Origin: Halichondria panicea
Lineage: Eukaryota > Porifera > Demospongiae > Suberitida > Halichondriidae
Length of the DNA stretch: 64,000 nt
Reading direction: 5' to 3'
Assembly: GCF_963675165.1 (NCBI RefSeq)
Contig: NC_087377.1
Location: 14,442,198 to 14,506,197 of the forward strand
Under the pieces are notes generated by a model. That model did not search any database, was not told the DNA's origin, and saw only the letters and a program-made list of their open reading frames with translations. Below are positions 1-12,059 of the stretch, piece after piece. Position numbers and translations under genes: made by a program. How positions within the stretch are numbered: position 1 is the stretch's first letter; every line of letters begins with the position of its first letter.

Positions 1-75
1 GCTTCCTGAAGGTACGTAACTTAATTATGTGAACGGTTTTTCATTTAGTTACATGTACACTCTATACTTGAATAG

Positions 76-2887
76 GATGGTTGAATGTATCGGACTCAGA
101 GGATGTCCATATTTCCAAGCATGCTCAGTTGGCCGTCAGCATAGTGATACACAGTGATCTTTCTTGGCATGCTCTTGCCAATGGTTGCAAAGTACCTAGC
201 AACAATCCTGAATTATCAATGAAGCATCAAGTAATTGCGTCTGTGACTGATGTACAAGACATTATCGACTTCTTGGACTCATGCACTGTTTGTGTTGGGA
301 ATGACGACGCCAAGTATGCTGCCTTAGTAACTGACAGAAATGGGACCTTTGTGGATGTTTCAGGTACGTATACATGTAGTGTACTGAGTGCATGTGCTCT
401 TGCCAAGAATGAAATCTGCTATTACAGTTAATTAATTTTGTGTATACAGGGAAAAATCGTGTGGCATTTTACGATGATAAGCTCAGCCACGGAACAATCC
501 GATGTGATGGATGTCAGATTCTTGTGCCTGTGGAATTAAACCAGTGCAATGTATGCCATGCCTACAGACAAACACTCAATCGAATGTTCCTTCGTTTTGA
601 AGATTCCACTAGAGACACGTGTACCGAGTTAAACAGGGTTAATCCTCAGAGTCATACTATCGATACTTGTCATCACTTGAAAAGGACAAACGAATGAAAG
701 TTCTACATCAACAGAGCAGAGTGGCACAACAACAGATAAATCGCCTTAAAAAGAAACTCAAAAAGGTAATTGAACAGAGAAGCAACTTCGTTGAAGAAGA
801 GCTCCCATAATGATCTGTCACAGATCATAAAGGATAATGACGATTCTGTTAAGAAAACCTTCCCCCTGGAAGATTCGTTTCAACGAGTGTTTTGGGAAAG
901 CCAAAAGCGAGCTTCCTCTCTCAAAAATGCCAAATCGATGAAGTGGGATCCCTTAATGATACGTTGGTGTCTTTATCTTAGACATCTGTCGAGTAGTGCA
1001 TACCAAATGCTGCGAGAGTCTGGTGTTATTTGCCTTCCCTCGCAGAGGACATTGCGTGATTATACCTATCACATCCAAAGCTCCATTGGCTTCTCCGAAG
1101 AAGTTGACAAGTACTTGATGGAAGTCGCTAAAATCAGCTTGTGTCCAGAGAGGGAGAAGTATGTGGTTCTTTTAATGGATGAAATGCACATAAAAGAAGA
1201 CTTGGTGTATGACAAACATTCAGGTATTTACACAAATGCATGCACTAGGTGTGAAGGTAATTTATGCATTACCTTTTTATCTCTATAATTGTAGGTGCTA
1301 TCATTGGCTTCACCAATATTGGCGATATCAATTCCCACTTGTTGGCTTTTGAAAGATCTCTAAACAACGATATGGACCAAAGCACTCCACTGGCACATTC
1401 TATGCTTGTACTACTTGTGAGGGGACTCTTTAGCAAGTTACAGTTTCCTTACGTTCAATTTCCTTGTACATCATTGACTGGTGACCAGATGTTCGAGCCA
1501 TTTTGGGAGGCGGTTGGTCGGTTGGAATTGTGTGGATTTAAGGTACTTGCACTCACTTGTGATGGCCTAGCAGCAAATCATCGTCTCTTTAAGTTGCATA
1601 AGCCTGGTTCGAAGTCTTTGGTCAACAAAGTTGGTAACCCGTATGCCAGTGACAACAGCAGGTCTCTGTTTTTCTTTTCTGACCCACCCCACCTCATTAA
1701 GACTGTCAGAAACGGCTGGGCTAGCCCTAAGAGAAAATTGTGGGTGAGTGCTTGCGTTTATAGATTTACTGTCTAAGACTCTTGTTGTACATAGCTACAC
1801 TTACAATATTCTAATTGTAGAACATGTATGTATTATTCACATTTCCACAGTGCAAAGGGAAAGATGGTCTCAACTGAAGCTACTGTATATGAAGAATCGA
1901 TCTCAAGAGACCCCTGGACTAGCATTGATACCGAAGCTTAAGTATGAGCATGTTGAGTTATCCAGCTTCTCCAAGATGCGAGTAGATCTGGCAGCTCAAG
2001 TAAGTGAATTAATGGTGCTGTTACAGATGTACAAGCACTCTATGTCAAAATTCCGTGTGTGTGTGTGTGTATACTTAAAATTCCCACATTCGTTTATGTC
2101 TTATATTTATGCATGCAGGTTCTCAGTAACTCCGTTGCTAAAGCACTACAACTGACGCAGGGAGATGAAGTTGCTGAGACCATAACGTTTGTTGACAAGT
2201 TCAATAAGTTGTTCAACACATTGAATGTCAGCAGTATTTCTGCCGGGAAGCTAAAGCGAAACCCATTCAAAGACCCTTACAGATCAGCATCAGACTTTAG
2301 GCTGAAGGTAAGATATACTGTGGGATTGTGGAGTGAACTGTGAGTAAATTCGTAATTGTATACATAATTATGCATGTACAAATATTATTACTTACTGTAC
2401 AGTGGTTGGAAGAGGAATTCATTCCATACTTGGATGCTTGGGAGAAAAGCGTGGAGGCTAGGGAAGGCTTCACAAAAACCCAAAAAAAATTGATGATGCT
2501 CAGCCCTGAGACTAGTAAAGGCCTGAGGATTACTGGTAAGCATATACTATTATTGCCCACACTATACTTTTATAGCAATACCTGCAGGTGAGGTCATTTG
2601 TGGAAATGGTTAAGTATCTATTCACGATACCTGGAGTCACACTGTTCCTCAGCAACAGGTTGTGCCAGAACCCCGTTGAGAATTTTTTTGGTCAGCAAAG
2701 ACAGAGGGGTAAATCGAACGAAAACCCAAATGTTAGCGAATTTGCAAAGAACACACAGGCTCTTCGGGTGATCAACAGCACATGTGCAACAATTAGAGGC
2801 AACTGCCGAAAGGACAGTAGAAAACGAACATTGGAACTGGGTGATGAGAACAAACCCCTTCCCAAAAGAAGGCACAAGCACAAGTAG
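76..2887 (+). pseudogene. P-element/THAP9-like transposase, frameshifted
   Basis: Relic of a P-type DNA transposase, which cuts and reinserts its own element in the nucleus. Exons seen include 76-363, 450 to about 1223, 1295-1743, then pieces near 1855-2000, 2120-2307, 2400-2535 and 2588-2887. Family marks are 'LPSQRTLRDYT', 'LLMDEMHIKEDLVYDKHSG', 'FFSDPPHLIKTVRN' and a C-terminal 'LCQNPVENFFGQQRQRG'. The frame slips near 650 and 805 and again after the acceptor near 1851, so no single product is made. The N-terminal DNA-binding THAP domain is not inside the window; the window edge may cut it off. A (GT)n run lies in the intron near 2056. I could not place terminal repeats. Family assignment is firm; activity is unlikely. 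Confidence 0.8.
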
Positions 2888-3021
2888 TAGTATATAGTGT
2901 ATAGAGTAATGTTTTGTAACTCAATAATTGTACATTCACATTAATTTTATCATACACATGTTGATAATTAATGTAAATTTAACCATGATTATTAAATGAT
3001 GTACAGAGTGTATGAAGTTAT

Positions 3022-4057
3022 TTACACGGACTTTCGAAGTGCCCTTTTTTTCTGAAGAGATTTCTTTTGTGCTTGTTCATACAATTCTAGGCAAGACGTT
3101 GCAAATGCAAATCCTCGAATAGTTACACAATGATATGATCTTCCTCAATAAACTTAAGTCTACATCATTCGTTTCAACACCAAGAATACACCACTGGAAT
3201 AGGACATCTTCATTCTTAAGCAGGGTATCAGTAAGTGTTTTACCTCCTTGTACCGTACTTGCGGTTGCTATGGTCATGTGTTCTCTGATACACTCTTCTA
3301 TTATCAAAAACAGCATGTAGGTATCATCACTGATATGCCAAAGTCCACCTCTATCAATAAGATCAGTCCAAGCTTCTGTGTCTTGGTCATTCATTTCATC
3401 TCCACTTAACTCCATCAGAGCATATATCATATCATCTTTATCAGGAATCGTAGATAATTCAAGACGTTTTCTCAATGTGCGGCATACATATCCTGCAACA
3501 TATCTCAGAGCATTCTTCTCCTCAAATGTCATCAAACCCGAGTGGCAATTTGAGTTCGTTGTACTGTTCAGAGGGAACTCCTCCTCTTCTATCAGTTGTT
3601 TGAAGAGTGTGTTAGTAACAAACTGGACAAAAGAAGCACACGGTTGATGTCTACCACACTCATGCAGGAAACGACTCCATTCCTCCTTGAAGCTGTCTGA
3701 TGTGCGCAACTCATGATACAATCCCCACATCTTTTCTCTGTTTAAGTGAAGTGATGAGTGAGTGTGCTGGAAACACGACTTCAATTTTGAGTAGAATTTG
3801 ACAGTAAAATCCTCAACCATCACACTATGCTTTGAATCCTCTAACAAAACTATCAACGCAGAAGCTGTGTTGAGGGCAACTGCTGCCTCTGGTGATGAGG
3901 CTTTGAATCTACCCTCGGTCAAAACAGCTTTAACAGCTTCCTTAAACCTACCTGCATTTACATGAAAAGGGAAGAAAGTAAATGGAAAGTAATTAGCTAA
4001 TTCATAAACAGTTCAACATCACTTACTCTGAAATGGAGCCGGAGCACTACTTGCCAT
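3022..4057 (-). pseudogene. Transposon-associated ORF of unknown function
   Basis: Two exons: 4027-4057 starts at an ATG (MASSAPAPFQ), and 3951 downward is joined in phase. About 300 codons stay open, with 'ALRYVAGYVCRTLRKRL' and 'DLIDRGGLWHISDDTYMLF', motifs I associate with repeated transposon-linked proteins of sponges and cnidarians. No named domain is claimed. The open frame stops at 3077. In another frame the expected C-terminus (TIRGFAFATSCLELYEQ...) continues to a stop at 3022-3024, so a small indel near 3125 has broken the gene. It lies tail-to-tail with the P-type transposase and may belong to the same element. Confidence 0.55.
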
Positions 4058-4651
4058 TGTATAACAGTGCAAATGTACCTGAGCTAGAAAGCCATACTAG
4101 AGAGCATACTCGAGAGCTAGAAAGCCATATAGAAATCAGCTGGAACGCTTTTGAGGAAGTATAAGTATAGTTATCACTTCCCTCTTCGATCTATACTTCC
4201 GGCAGACAAGGAGTGTTCGGCACAAGTGATTCGTTTCCAATCCTTTTCCTCTATAGGTATACTGTAGCAATTTTAATGTTAGTCGCGATCGACTCCTAGC
4301 TGTTGTATATACTTTCTATAACATGTGCATGCACTGATTGGAGATAAAACGTAAACATTTCACAGGTCCTTACAGATGCCGCCAGGAGTAGATAAGAGTA
4401 AGAGTATTAAACTGCTGTAGTAACGTACGTGGTTATCACTGTCGTCACATTCACGAGTGTTGTTGTCCAATAAGTTTGTGAGTAGCCTCGAATCCAGGCC
4501 GCAGCCTGGTACCTATTGCATGTGTAATTTTTTTTTTTTTTTTTTTTTTTTGTGTGCAGGCCCCAGGTGGGGTAAAAATAATTATTATAGGAATGGCATG
4601 TACAGTGACAAGGGTACGTGTAAAATAGTAGATAATTATTGTTAATATTAA

Positions 4652-5179
4652 TTATTGTCCTGTGAGATGGGATTCTGCTGAGATCAGGTCGATCTCAATG
4701 GGTGTCCTGGCTGCATGTCCCACCGACGATCTAGCGCCTCTAATTGCTTGGATGGCTGAGCGTAGGAGGGAGAACGTTAGGCGACATCTTAGCCAGCATA
4801 GAGTTTTATTGTAGGTGATGTCCCATTTCTGGGCAAGTAGTGAGCTCAGGCGTTTGTAGAAGAGTGATGCTTCTACGTCCATGCCTCCTGTAACGGATAA
4901 AACTAACGGTGTGAAAGAGGAGTGTTCAACTTCCTGGACTCTTTGCTGATAAGCCCGTTTCTTTTCCAGTTCGTGTTTTCTGTATGTTGCTGCATGTGAC
5001 TGGTTTCTGTTGGAGGGGGCGAGGGGGTTAAACACTCTCACATCAAAGTATGTTTTTTGGAATCTTCCCCCCCAGACACCATTGGCCGATATATCCAAAT
5101 GTGCGTTTTCTTGGCTGTTCGCTGAGGCCCCGTTGAGTTGGTCCGCGCTCACAGGTTGTAGGTTGGGCTCTACACACAC
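4652..5179 (-). CDS. Reverse-transcriptase-associated C-terminal fragment
   Basis: An open frame of about 175 codons with 'FDVRVFNPLAPSNRNQS', 'YRKHELEKKRAYQQRVQEVE', 'FTPLVLSVTGGM', 'FYKRLSSLLAQKW' and 'LRSAIQAIRGARSS'. This conserved tail recurs in sponge and cnidarian genomes behind reverse-transcriptase domains; that is recall, not a search. No polymerase motif (YxDD) is present, so at most it is a 3' fragment. It lies wholly inside the TAGCCTCGA element, so it was either captured or is native to that family. A decayed relative is at 12060-12400. Confidence 0.6.
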   Translation of the reverse strand: MCVEPNLQPVSADQLNGASANSQENAHLDISANGVWGGRFQKTYFDVRVFNPLAPSNRNQSHAATYRKHELEKKRAYQQRVQEVEHSSFTPLVLSVTGGMDVEASLFYKRLSSLLAQKWDITYNKTLCWLRCRLTFSLLRSAIQAIRGARSSVGHAARTPIEIDLISAESHLTGQ

Positions 5180-5217
5180 TTCACTGCATAAATGAAGTTT
5201 TATATTAAACCTAGCTA

Positions 5218-5418
5218 GCTAGCTGTGGCCCTCTATGGTGTTGTCGAGAAGGCTTGCACACTAGTCTGAAACCAGAAGAGGCTCTCATCTACCTCCATGA
5301 TGGTTGGATGGTCGTGATGTTTTGAACTTGGTTTCTGTTACAAATGAGAGCTTCTTCTGGCTTCAGACTAGTGTGCAAGCCTTAATTTCTCGACAGCACC
5401 ATAGAGGGCCACAGCTAG
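5218..5418. repeat. Imperfect inverted repeat, about 70-bp arms
   Basis: Arms 5218-5287 and 5344-5418 are near-perfect reverse complements (for example GCTTGCACACTAGTCTGAA) around a loop of about 56 bp. A third partial copy follows at about 5427-5470. It sits inside the 4483-5664 element. Confidence 0.75.
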
Positions 5419-5720
5419 CCAGCATGCAAGTCTTCTCGACAACGCAATAGAGAGCATAAGCCACAGCTTCACAGGAGACAAGTATTTGTTAAAATTAATA
5501 CGGAAAGAAAACTAGTAAACAAACTAGTTTACGATTTAAATTTACAAAGGTTTACTAAAGTATAACGAGTCACCCAGATTCTGGGTGACTCAGTTCGCGC
5601 ATGTGCACTATCACCCAAGCAATAGAGACCAGGCCGTATTTTAATCGGCCTGGTCTCGAGGCTAGTTTGTGAGCTACTACTTGTCACACAGACCGAATGT
5701 CTGGAGCTAAGAGAGATTCT

Positions 5721-5815
5721 ACTATGACTCTCATCAGCTTGCAGCATCACGAAACAAGCGAGCATGCCCCACGCTCGCTTGTGTTGTGATGCTGCAAGCT
5801 GATGAGAGTCATAGT
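5721..5815. repeat. 43-bp inverted repeat (hairpin)
   Basis: Arms 5721-5763 and 5773-5815 are complementary with about two mismatches (ACTATGACTCTCATCAGC...). The 9-bp loop makes it a strong hairpin or a miniature palindromic element. No gene is seen between 5816 and 6287. Confidence 0.75.
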
Positions 5816-6287
5816 TACTTGAAGTAGTTCAATACTGCATGGCCGGCCGGGGAGCTATACTCCTATATTGACTATAGTATAACTAGGAGTATGCAGAGCA
5901 TGTTTGGGGCGAGCGAGCAATTTGTGTTTGTTGTACAGTACATGATGTGGTAATTTAAGTTTATTTATCGAATTAAATGAAATTAGTAACAGTGATTGTG
6001 TAACAGTGAATATAAACCGAGTAGTCTGATGCAGTGGATTAGATACGACTTCCCTGTGCCAGCTGTATACCCGTGACAATTATTCTGAGTGGCGTATATA
6101 GGGTTGTTGTGGTCTTTGACTGTGGTGTAACATCAAGATTCAAGGTTAAACATATGTAAGAGTGAAAGTTCAGCATGAAAGAGCTGGCTATACAAACTAA
6201 CATGAGGAGCAAAGTTAGCACTTCTTGCTGGACCTAAATTACAAGATAGTATACTGTGAACAATCCTTGCCGGGTAAGTAAGTTACT

Positions 6288-6640
6288 CTGACCTGTTGTA
6301 AGCGTGCCTGTGTGGCCTCAGAAGTTCCATCTGAGCTGGTCTGACCTGCCGTAGTGCTGTATTGTCTAAAGGTGCCTGTGCAACTTCAGAAGTCTCCATC
6401 TGAGCTGCTCTGACCTGTCGTAGTGACTGGTCTCGATCTCTGTTTTGTCCTGTTGAGCTAGCAGGTTTATTATCACAAAAACACAAGACTTGGAAGTGAA
6501 ACATGGCAAGTGAGCTGCTGTGACCTCCTGCAGGCGTGCCTGTGTGATCTTAGGCTCAGAAGGTCCCCATCTGAGCTGCTCTGACCTGCTGTAGGCGTGC
6601 TTGTAGCCTCAAGAGTCTCTGTGTCCCTTCGTTCCTGAGT
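6288..6640. repeat. Degenerate tandem repeat, roughly 70-bp unit
   Basis: About four diverged units share 'CTGACCTG..GTA.GCGTGCCTGTG' and 'CATCTGAGCTG'. Open frames across it are repeat artefacts. Confidence 0.6.
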
Positions 6641-7048
6641 GTAGCTAGAGCTCTTGTGCCCATGTGCAGCTTTCACGTAAAAGTTGGTAAAGGGTCACAA
6701 GTACAAAAAACAAATATCGTGCCGGTGTCACAGGACACGGCCTCCCCCAGGACAGGAGCTCCGGGGGGGGGGGGGTTCCGTCCTTAGGATAAATCCTCCC
6801 CCCGGAGTTTCTGTCCTAGGACAAAAGCTCCTACCCCAGGACCAGAGCTCCCCCATTCTGCGGTGCAGGTGAAAGTCAGTCCACAGGTAATCTGAGAGGA
6901 CTAGTCTAGGCTACGAAGTAAACAGCCATAGATAAAGCCTAACTAGATGCAATAGATTCTGTATCTATTATGTTATAGATCTCAATACTCAATATATACA
7001 ACAATGCAAGAGAAAGAAGTACAATAAATATAACCAAAAGTGCACAAA

Positions 7049-9923
7049 TCATAAAGTGATGCAACCAGAACAAAACCAATTACCTACTGGTTCTTTGCGA
7101 ATTTTGGCACAGCGATAGTGATACCACTCACTACATTTGTCACACATGACCATATCCTCAAAAGAGTCCGGTCTCTTGCACATGCAGTATATTGTAATGG
7201 CAATGGTTTGTGGTGTTGGTCTTTTGGGCATCGCTTTCTTTGTGCGAGGGAACCGTGAGAGTTTGCCCTTCTCAAAGCACTTAATGAGATGTGCTCTCAT
7301 TTTGGCCTCATCAAACACTAGAGAATCCACATTATCGTTCATAGCAGCGTGATATGCAGCAGCAATGCTAAATAGTCCGCAGTTGTTAGCACCCTCTTGC
7401 TGCTGGAGAGCCACCACAGAAATCAACAGCCCATTGCATTGAATTAATGGGCTATACACTTGTGCTATCTGGAGCTCAGTACTTGGGGAAAGCGTTCCAT
7501 TGAAGCAGCTGTCGTACAAATACAGTTCACCCTTAAACAGAGAAGTGGCAATCCAGTGCTGTCGTTCTTCAACAAAGAAGATTTGCACAGCTGCACGTGT
7601 ACAAGTAAAATTATCATAATTACATAAACGTTGTCTTACCTGGGCCTTGATTATTGGAAACTGGTGGAAATGCCTTTAATTGGGCCAAGAGAGTATTATA
7701 GCAGCCTTCAAACTTAAGGAATTGCATCGATAATAACTGGTGGGCTGCACGCATATGCTTGTCGGAGAGCATACCACCTATTGCACTCAACACTTGTTTG
7801 TCAAAGAGGTTTAGATCTAGGGTCTTCAGCCACATCGTTCCCTATAATCATATACACAGAAGTCTAAGAATTGTACAAGATATATACACAGCTTATACAG
7901 AATATTCTACCAAGAAAATAGACATGTTATGATAATTATATATTATTACCTGACTCTTTTGTTTCTTCCTAGGAGGTGACTTGCAAGGATCTTTTGTGTC
8001 AAGAGGACGCTTATCACGCTTATCTTGCTTTTGAGAGGGTAGGTCAGGCTTTTGAGAGGGTAGGTCAGGTTTTTGAGAGGGTACATCAGGCTTTTGAGAG
8101 GGTACATCAGGCTTTTGAGAGGGTAGGTCAGGCTTTTGAAAGGGTACATCAGGCTTTTGAGAGGGTATATCAGGCTTTTGAGAGGGTACATCAGGCTTTT
8201 GAGAGGGTATATCAGGCTTTTGAGAGGGTACGTCAGGCATTCGTTTATTCTTAGGAGGTGATTTGACTGGAGAAGAGTGGTTGTCTTCAGAGCCAGGAAG
8301 AGTGTTTTCTTCATCGTTGGTTTCTGTAAAATGTTTTAAGCATAATTATATAGCAAGGAACACGACAGAAGGAGGTTATTGCTAGCCACACTTTACCTGG
8401 AGAGTAGTATTCCTTTAGCAGTACCCCGTTGTAACACTTTTTCAATACTTTGCCGCTCCCAGACTGCAACTCGTATCTACCCTTGTCAAGGATCTTATGG
8501 ACAATATATGGACCTTTCCAGGTGCAGTCCATTTTCCCTCCCATTCGATGAGAATTGGCCATATTCTTTAGCATGACACTGCTGCCAACTGGATAACTCT
8601 ACGACAAAAATGGAAAAAAATAAGCTAAAGTTTGCTATATAAAATAATACCTTCAAAGAGTTATGCTTGTTGTCATACTGCTGCTTCTGTTTTTGCTGTG
8701 CAGCAGCAATGTTCTCCTTGGCATTGAGGTGACAGCGGTCACGAATTTCCATCAACCTTCGGAGAATTCCATCCATGTCTTCTCCGTCTTCTTCATTTTC
8801 AGTCTCCTCTCCACTCAATTGGTCAGCATCTCCTCTATCTTCTATAGCGTCAGCACCATCTCGTTGATCCATATCAAAAGTAACAGCTTTCCGCGGGTGG
8901 CGATTGAACATTAGGAAAAAGGGTGTGTACTTTGATGACGCCTACAATCAAAAAATAACATATGCATGCATGATATAATAATTAAAATTTTACCTGTTTT
9001 GATATGCGATAGGCATAAAGAGCAGCAGAGAGATGCTGATCCCAGTCATCAGTACTAGAATCGATTACCTTCTTGAGAGTGTTCACTAGAGTCTGGTTGA
9101 AGCGTTCATCAAGGCCATTTGTTTGTGGGTGGTAAGCACTTGATACGCAGTGCTGTATGTCAGTCAACTGAAAAAGTCGGGTGTTGATTTCGTTGACAAA
9201 CTCTCTCTTCCTTGGTCTGATTGAATCACTTTTGGCCACCCATGCCTGCAAAATGTGTCAAACAGAAATTTTGCTACACCTTCTGCTGATTTTGATGGGA
9301 GTGGGGCAGCCTCAGGCCACTTAGAGAAATAGTCTGAAAGGGTGATAATGTACTTGTTTCCAGAGCTTGTTTCAGGTAGAGGTCCTACCAAGTCAATACC
9401 AACTCTGTACCAGACCTTTGTCACAGGGATGGGGTGTAGTTCTGCTCTGGGCTTCTGCAGTTGGTGATTCGTTCGTTGGCATTTGTCGCAGTGCTTGCAG
9501 AGCTGTATGACGTCAGCATGTAGGCCTTTCCAGTAGAAATCCTGAGCAACCTACATGCATGAAACAGATATAATTATACTTTATAAGATATGATGATAAA
9601 TATACCTTTCCATAGGTCTTGTCTCTCCCAAAATGCATCCCATCCAGTCCATCGTGGCACATGTTTAGTATCCTGCTTTTCTCCTCTTGCTTCACCACAA
9701 CTCTTCTCATTCTATGCATGCCAGTGCTGTCCTTCTCAGGCAGGTATAAGCATTGTTGCTGCAGAGCATATCTTTGAGCTTTGTCTCTTATACTTCTCTT
9801 GTCATTAGTGGAAAGCCCGTCTCTGTATTTCTTCTGGCCAGCATTGCTGGCAGCAGTCTTGTACAGCAGTATGTCCTCATCCTCTTGTTGAGTAGCCATT
9901 CTGATTGCTAACAGTCTATACAT
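7049..9923 (-). pseudogene. Ginger1 transposase (integrase-GPY-Ulp1-PHD), one frameshift
   Basis: Seven exons: 9606-9923, 8994-9550, 8651-8941, 8397-8598, 7950-8323, 7640-7841 and 7049-7590, for about 827 residues. In order: an HHCC zinc-binding region ending 'CKHCDKC'; an integrase core with D in 'VGIDLVGPL', D in 'QSDQGRE' and E in 'GLDERFNQTL'; a GPY/F-type segment ('WKGPYIVHKI'); a proline/lysine repeat; a Ulp1/C48-like cysteine-protease domain with His in 'RQHWIA', Asp in 'LYDSC' and Gln/Cys in 'QQQEGANNCGLF'; and a C-terminal PHD finger. Exon 2 has a (CT)4 run at 9201-9208 that leaves two extra bases and breaks the frame between the second D and the E. Every other exon is open and in phase, so the damage is recent or a sequencing or slippage artefact. 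Confidence 0.85.
8027..8232. repeat. 21-bp coding tandem repeat (PSQKPDx)
   Basis: About ten 21-bp units (GCTTTTGAGAGGGTACATCAG and variants) encode the minus-strand heptapeptide PSQKPD(V/I/L) in the linker between the integrase and protease parts of the Ginger1 protein. Confidence 0.85.
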
Positions 9924-10421
9924 TTCGCATGCACGCGCACGCTTATTATACTAAAGCCTTGACAGGTTTTGACAGGGTACATATACCCGGATGATATATC
10001 CTGGGGGCGGGGATTCTGTCCTAGGACGAAACCACCAGGGGGGAGGCATTGTCCTAAGACCGCAGGCTCCGGGGGAGAAACTGTCGCCCGGAGGTTCTAT
10101 CCTATGACACCGGTGTAGAAGTGCCCAGCGATTTGGGTGTTAGGGGAGGGGGGGCCTATATTGCGCTAGTGATATAGGCCCCCCATAGTGATTTAGGGCC
10201 CCCCTCGAGATAGCAACGCAATGTTCTACCATGTAGTCTACCAGGAGAGAAAGGTGCCTCATCGATGAGCAAGCTGCCAGGTGCAACCTCTGAAGGTGGC
10301 TTTCAGTTCTACCTATTGATGACCACGGTTTCAGAGATGCATCCTGTATTTGTTATGGCTGGCCACTGCCATCAACCCCAACTAAGTGCAACTGTAGCTC
10401 AGCCTTCTCAGCAAACCATGC

Positions 10422-11874
10422 CAGAGGCGGATCCAGGGGGAGATCCAAGGGAGCAAAGGAACCCCCCTTTTGCTCAAAATATTAAAATTGATTTTTAGCA
10501 ATCTACAGTCATTTACAGTCATGTTTTACCTATTCTACTTATGTAGTAATGTCAATACCTGCATGTAGTCCACTCTAGAAGGAACAGAACTTAGCTAAAA
10601 GCAGTGGCAGCTTCTTTACTCTTTCTCAACTGATCGCGTTGCAAAAACTGCATAGTAAGCAGTAATTAATTGGATACAAGATGGGGATAAACCCATGTGT
10701 GTCCAGTGGTCATGCAGCTTTGATTGTGGTAATTATGTTCAACCTATTATACAACAATGAGTAACAGGAAGAGACCAAGTCAAGTACCAATTTCAACATT
10801 CTTCAAAAAGAGTAAAGCAGGTACGGTTTCACATAAATAAAAATCCAAATCATATAAATTATGATAAATAAACAACAAAACTTATAAATAAAAACAACTT
10901 CAATTGTAGGTTCAGAGTCACAGGAGTCACAGGATGCTATTGTCAGCCCCGCTGACTCGTCTCCCCCTACTGACGTCCCCAGTGACACTGAAGATTCAGA
11001 CAGTGAACTTGATATGGAGGAGGGTGACTGCGTTATCCGGTGTGGCTTAGGTGGTGCTACCTCAAGTGATGATTGCGACATTGGGAAACTCCTTAACTCA
11101 GGGGTAGATATTAAGAGTTTAACAAGAGATCACAAGTATCGAATCTTGACTACCAATCCCAATACTGATCCAGAGAGCTATCCACGCACCAGACCATGTC
11201 CTTCAAGCAATTTCCGTCGGTTCAAACCAGAATGGCTGAGATCATACCCGTGGATGCATTACAGTCAATGTTCTGATGGAGTGTATTGTCGTGCCTGTGT
11301 ACTTTTCTCACCATATCAGGTTGGTGGTCAAACGCTTGGTAGATTTGTTTTGACTCCATTTCGATATTGGACAAAGACGGCAACGGTTCATTGCAAGACT
11401 GGGTACCACCGATGCAACCAGCTTTTGTCTGCAGAAAATATAAAAAAACTAGTAGTATCATACAGCCAGCTACACCCGTACCAAGGAGAATGAAACTCCC
11501 TTTTATGCTACCTGATGATTGAATGTCTTTATATGTGTTTTTTACAATCAATTATTAAATACTCTAAGCTCTTGTATAAAAATTACTCATTTACTCACTC
11601 ACACACTTACTTAACTTCTTGATCTTACTATCACTGCACTGGAGCCATAGCTATCTAGACATAATGTTACATCTACTACGGTACTATAAAATAGACCTCC
11701 CTAGCCCCTTGGCCTAGCACTCAGGTGACAGGAAATGGGCGGAGGTTACACCGGAAGTGGGCGTGGCCCAATTTTCCGCGCTGCGCGCGGCTTAACACTC
11801 ACCCTTCGGGCTCGTTATCCTTTTACCAATTGCTTTTAGGAACCACCCTTTTCTAATGTCTAGATCCGCCTCTG
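10422..11874 (+). mobile_element. Short hAT-type transposon
   Basis: The termini are CAGAGGCGGATC (10422) and its reverse complement GATCCGCCTCTG (ending 11874), a classic hAT end. CATGC flanks both sides directly (10417-10421, 11875-11879). That gives 5 bp rather than the usual 8, as in some hAT subgroups, or a decayed 8. The element encodes only a transposase N-terminus. A GC-rich palindromic stretch (CCGCGCTGCGCGCGG) lies near the right end at about 11780. Confidence 0.75.
10757..11493 (+). CDS. hAT transposase N-terminal part (TTF-type zinc finger)
   Basis: Two exons, 10757-10820 and 10910-11493, join in frame from an ATG (MSNRKRPSQVPISTFFKK) to a stop. After an acidic/serine stretch, 'FKPEWLRSYPWMHYSQCSDGVYCRACVLFSP' positions match the TTF-type zinc finger that heads many hAT transposases. 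The product is about 215 residues against 600-700 for a full transposase, and the RNase-H-like catalytic core is absent. It could be a DNA-binding-only derivative or a deletion product. Confidence 0.7.
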
Positions 11875-12059
11875 CATGCGCAATGATTTTTACCAAAGAG
11901 CGACTTCCCAACTAGAAGGCATAACGAGCTACATGACCTGACTGCTTCACTTCTCACCAAAGTCTGCCACAATGTTGCCACAGAACATGAGAACCCCGAC
12001 TACAACCACTAAGCGAGAATCTTTAACCACTGACAATGCGGCTATGCCCGCTTAGACAT

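Larger units (their letters stand above)
4483..5664. mobile_element. DNA element with TAGCCTCGA ends, 9-bp target duplication
   Basis: The left end reads TAGCCTCGAATCCAGGCCG and the right end, reverse-complemented, TAGCCTCGAGACCAGGCCG (17 of 19 identical). GTTTGTGAG flanks both sides exactly (4474-4482 and 5665-5673), a 9-bp target-site duplication. That length is usual for Mutator-like elements, but the superfamily is only inferred. Two shorter relatives in this window (45594-45830, 57264-57315) share the ends and the 9-bp duplication. The interior carries a poly-T run near 4529, a retroelement-like ORF (4652-5179) and a large inverted repeat (5218-5418). Confidence 0.75.
6726..10109 (-). 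mobile_element. Ginger1-type DNA transposon, 3,384 bp
   Basis: The left terminus is TGTCACAGGACACGG at 6726 and the right terminus, reverse-complemented, TGTCATAGGATAGAA ending at 10109. Both fit the TGTNR start described for Ginger elements. CCGG lies immediately outside each end (6722-6725, 10110-10113), a 4-bp target duplication as expected for Ginger1. Imperfect subterminal repeats of more than 100 bp carry GTCCTAGGAC palindromes and C/G runs on both sides. The cargo is an integrase-Ulp1-PHD protein and there is no reverse transcriptase, which excludes a Ty3 retrotransposon. Confidence 0.88.

Noticed and set aside
6473-6676. Open frames across 6283-6676
   Set aside because: They follow the degenerate tandem repeat and show only repeat-derived sequence.
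7946-8314. Overlapping open frames in several phases over the 21-bp repeat
   Set aside because: A 21-bp repeat lacking stops is open in several frames; only the frame joining the Ginger1 exons fits the splice phases.
7049-9923. Ty3/gypsy retrotransposon
   Set aside because: Integrase resembles Ty3, but there are no LTRs, reverse transcriptase, RNase H or gag; instead TGTCA ends and a 4-bp duplication indicate a Ginger1 DNA transposon.
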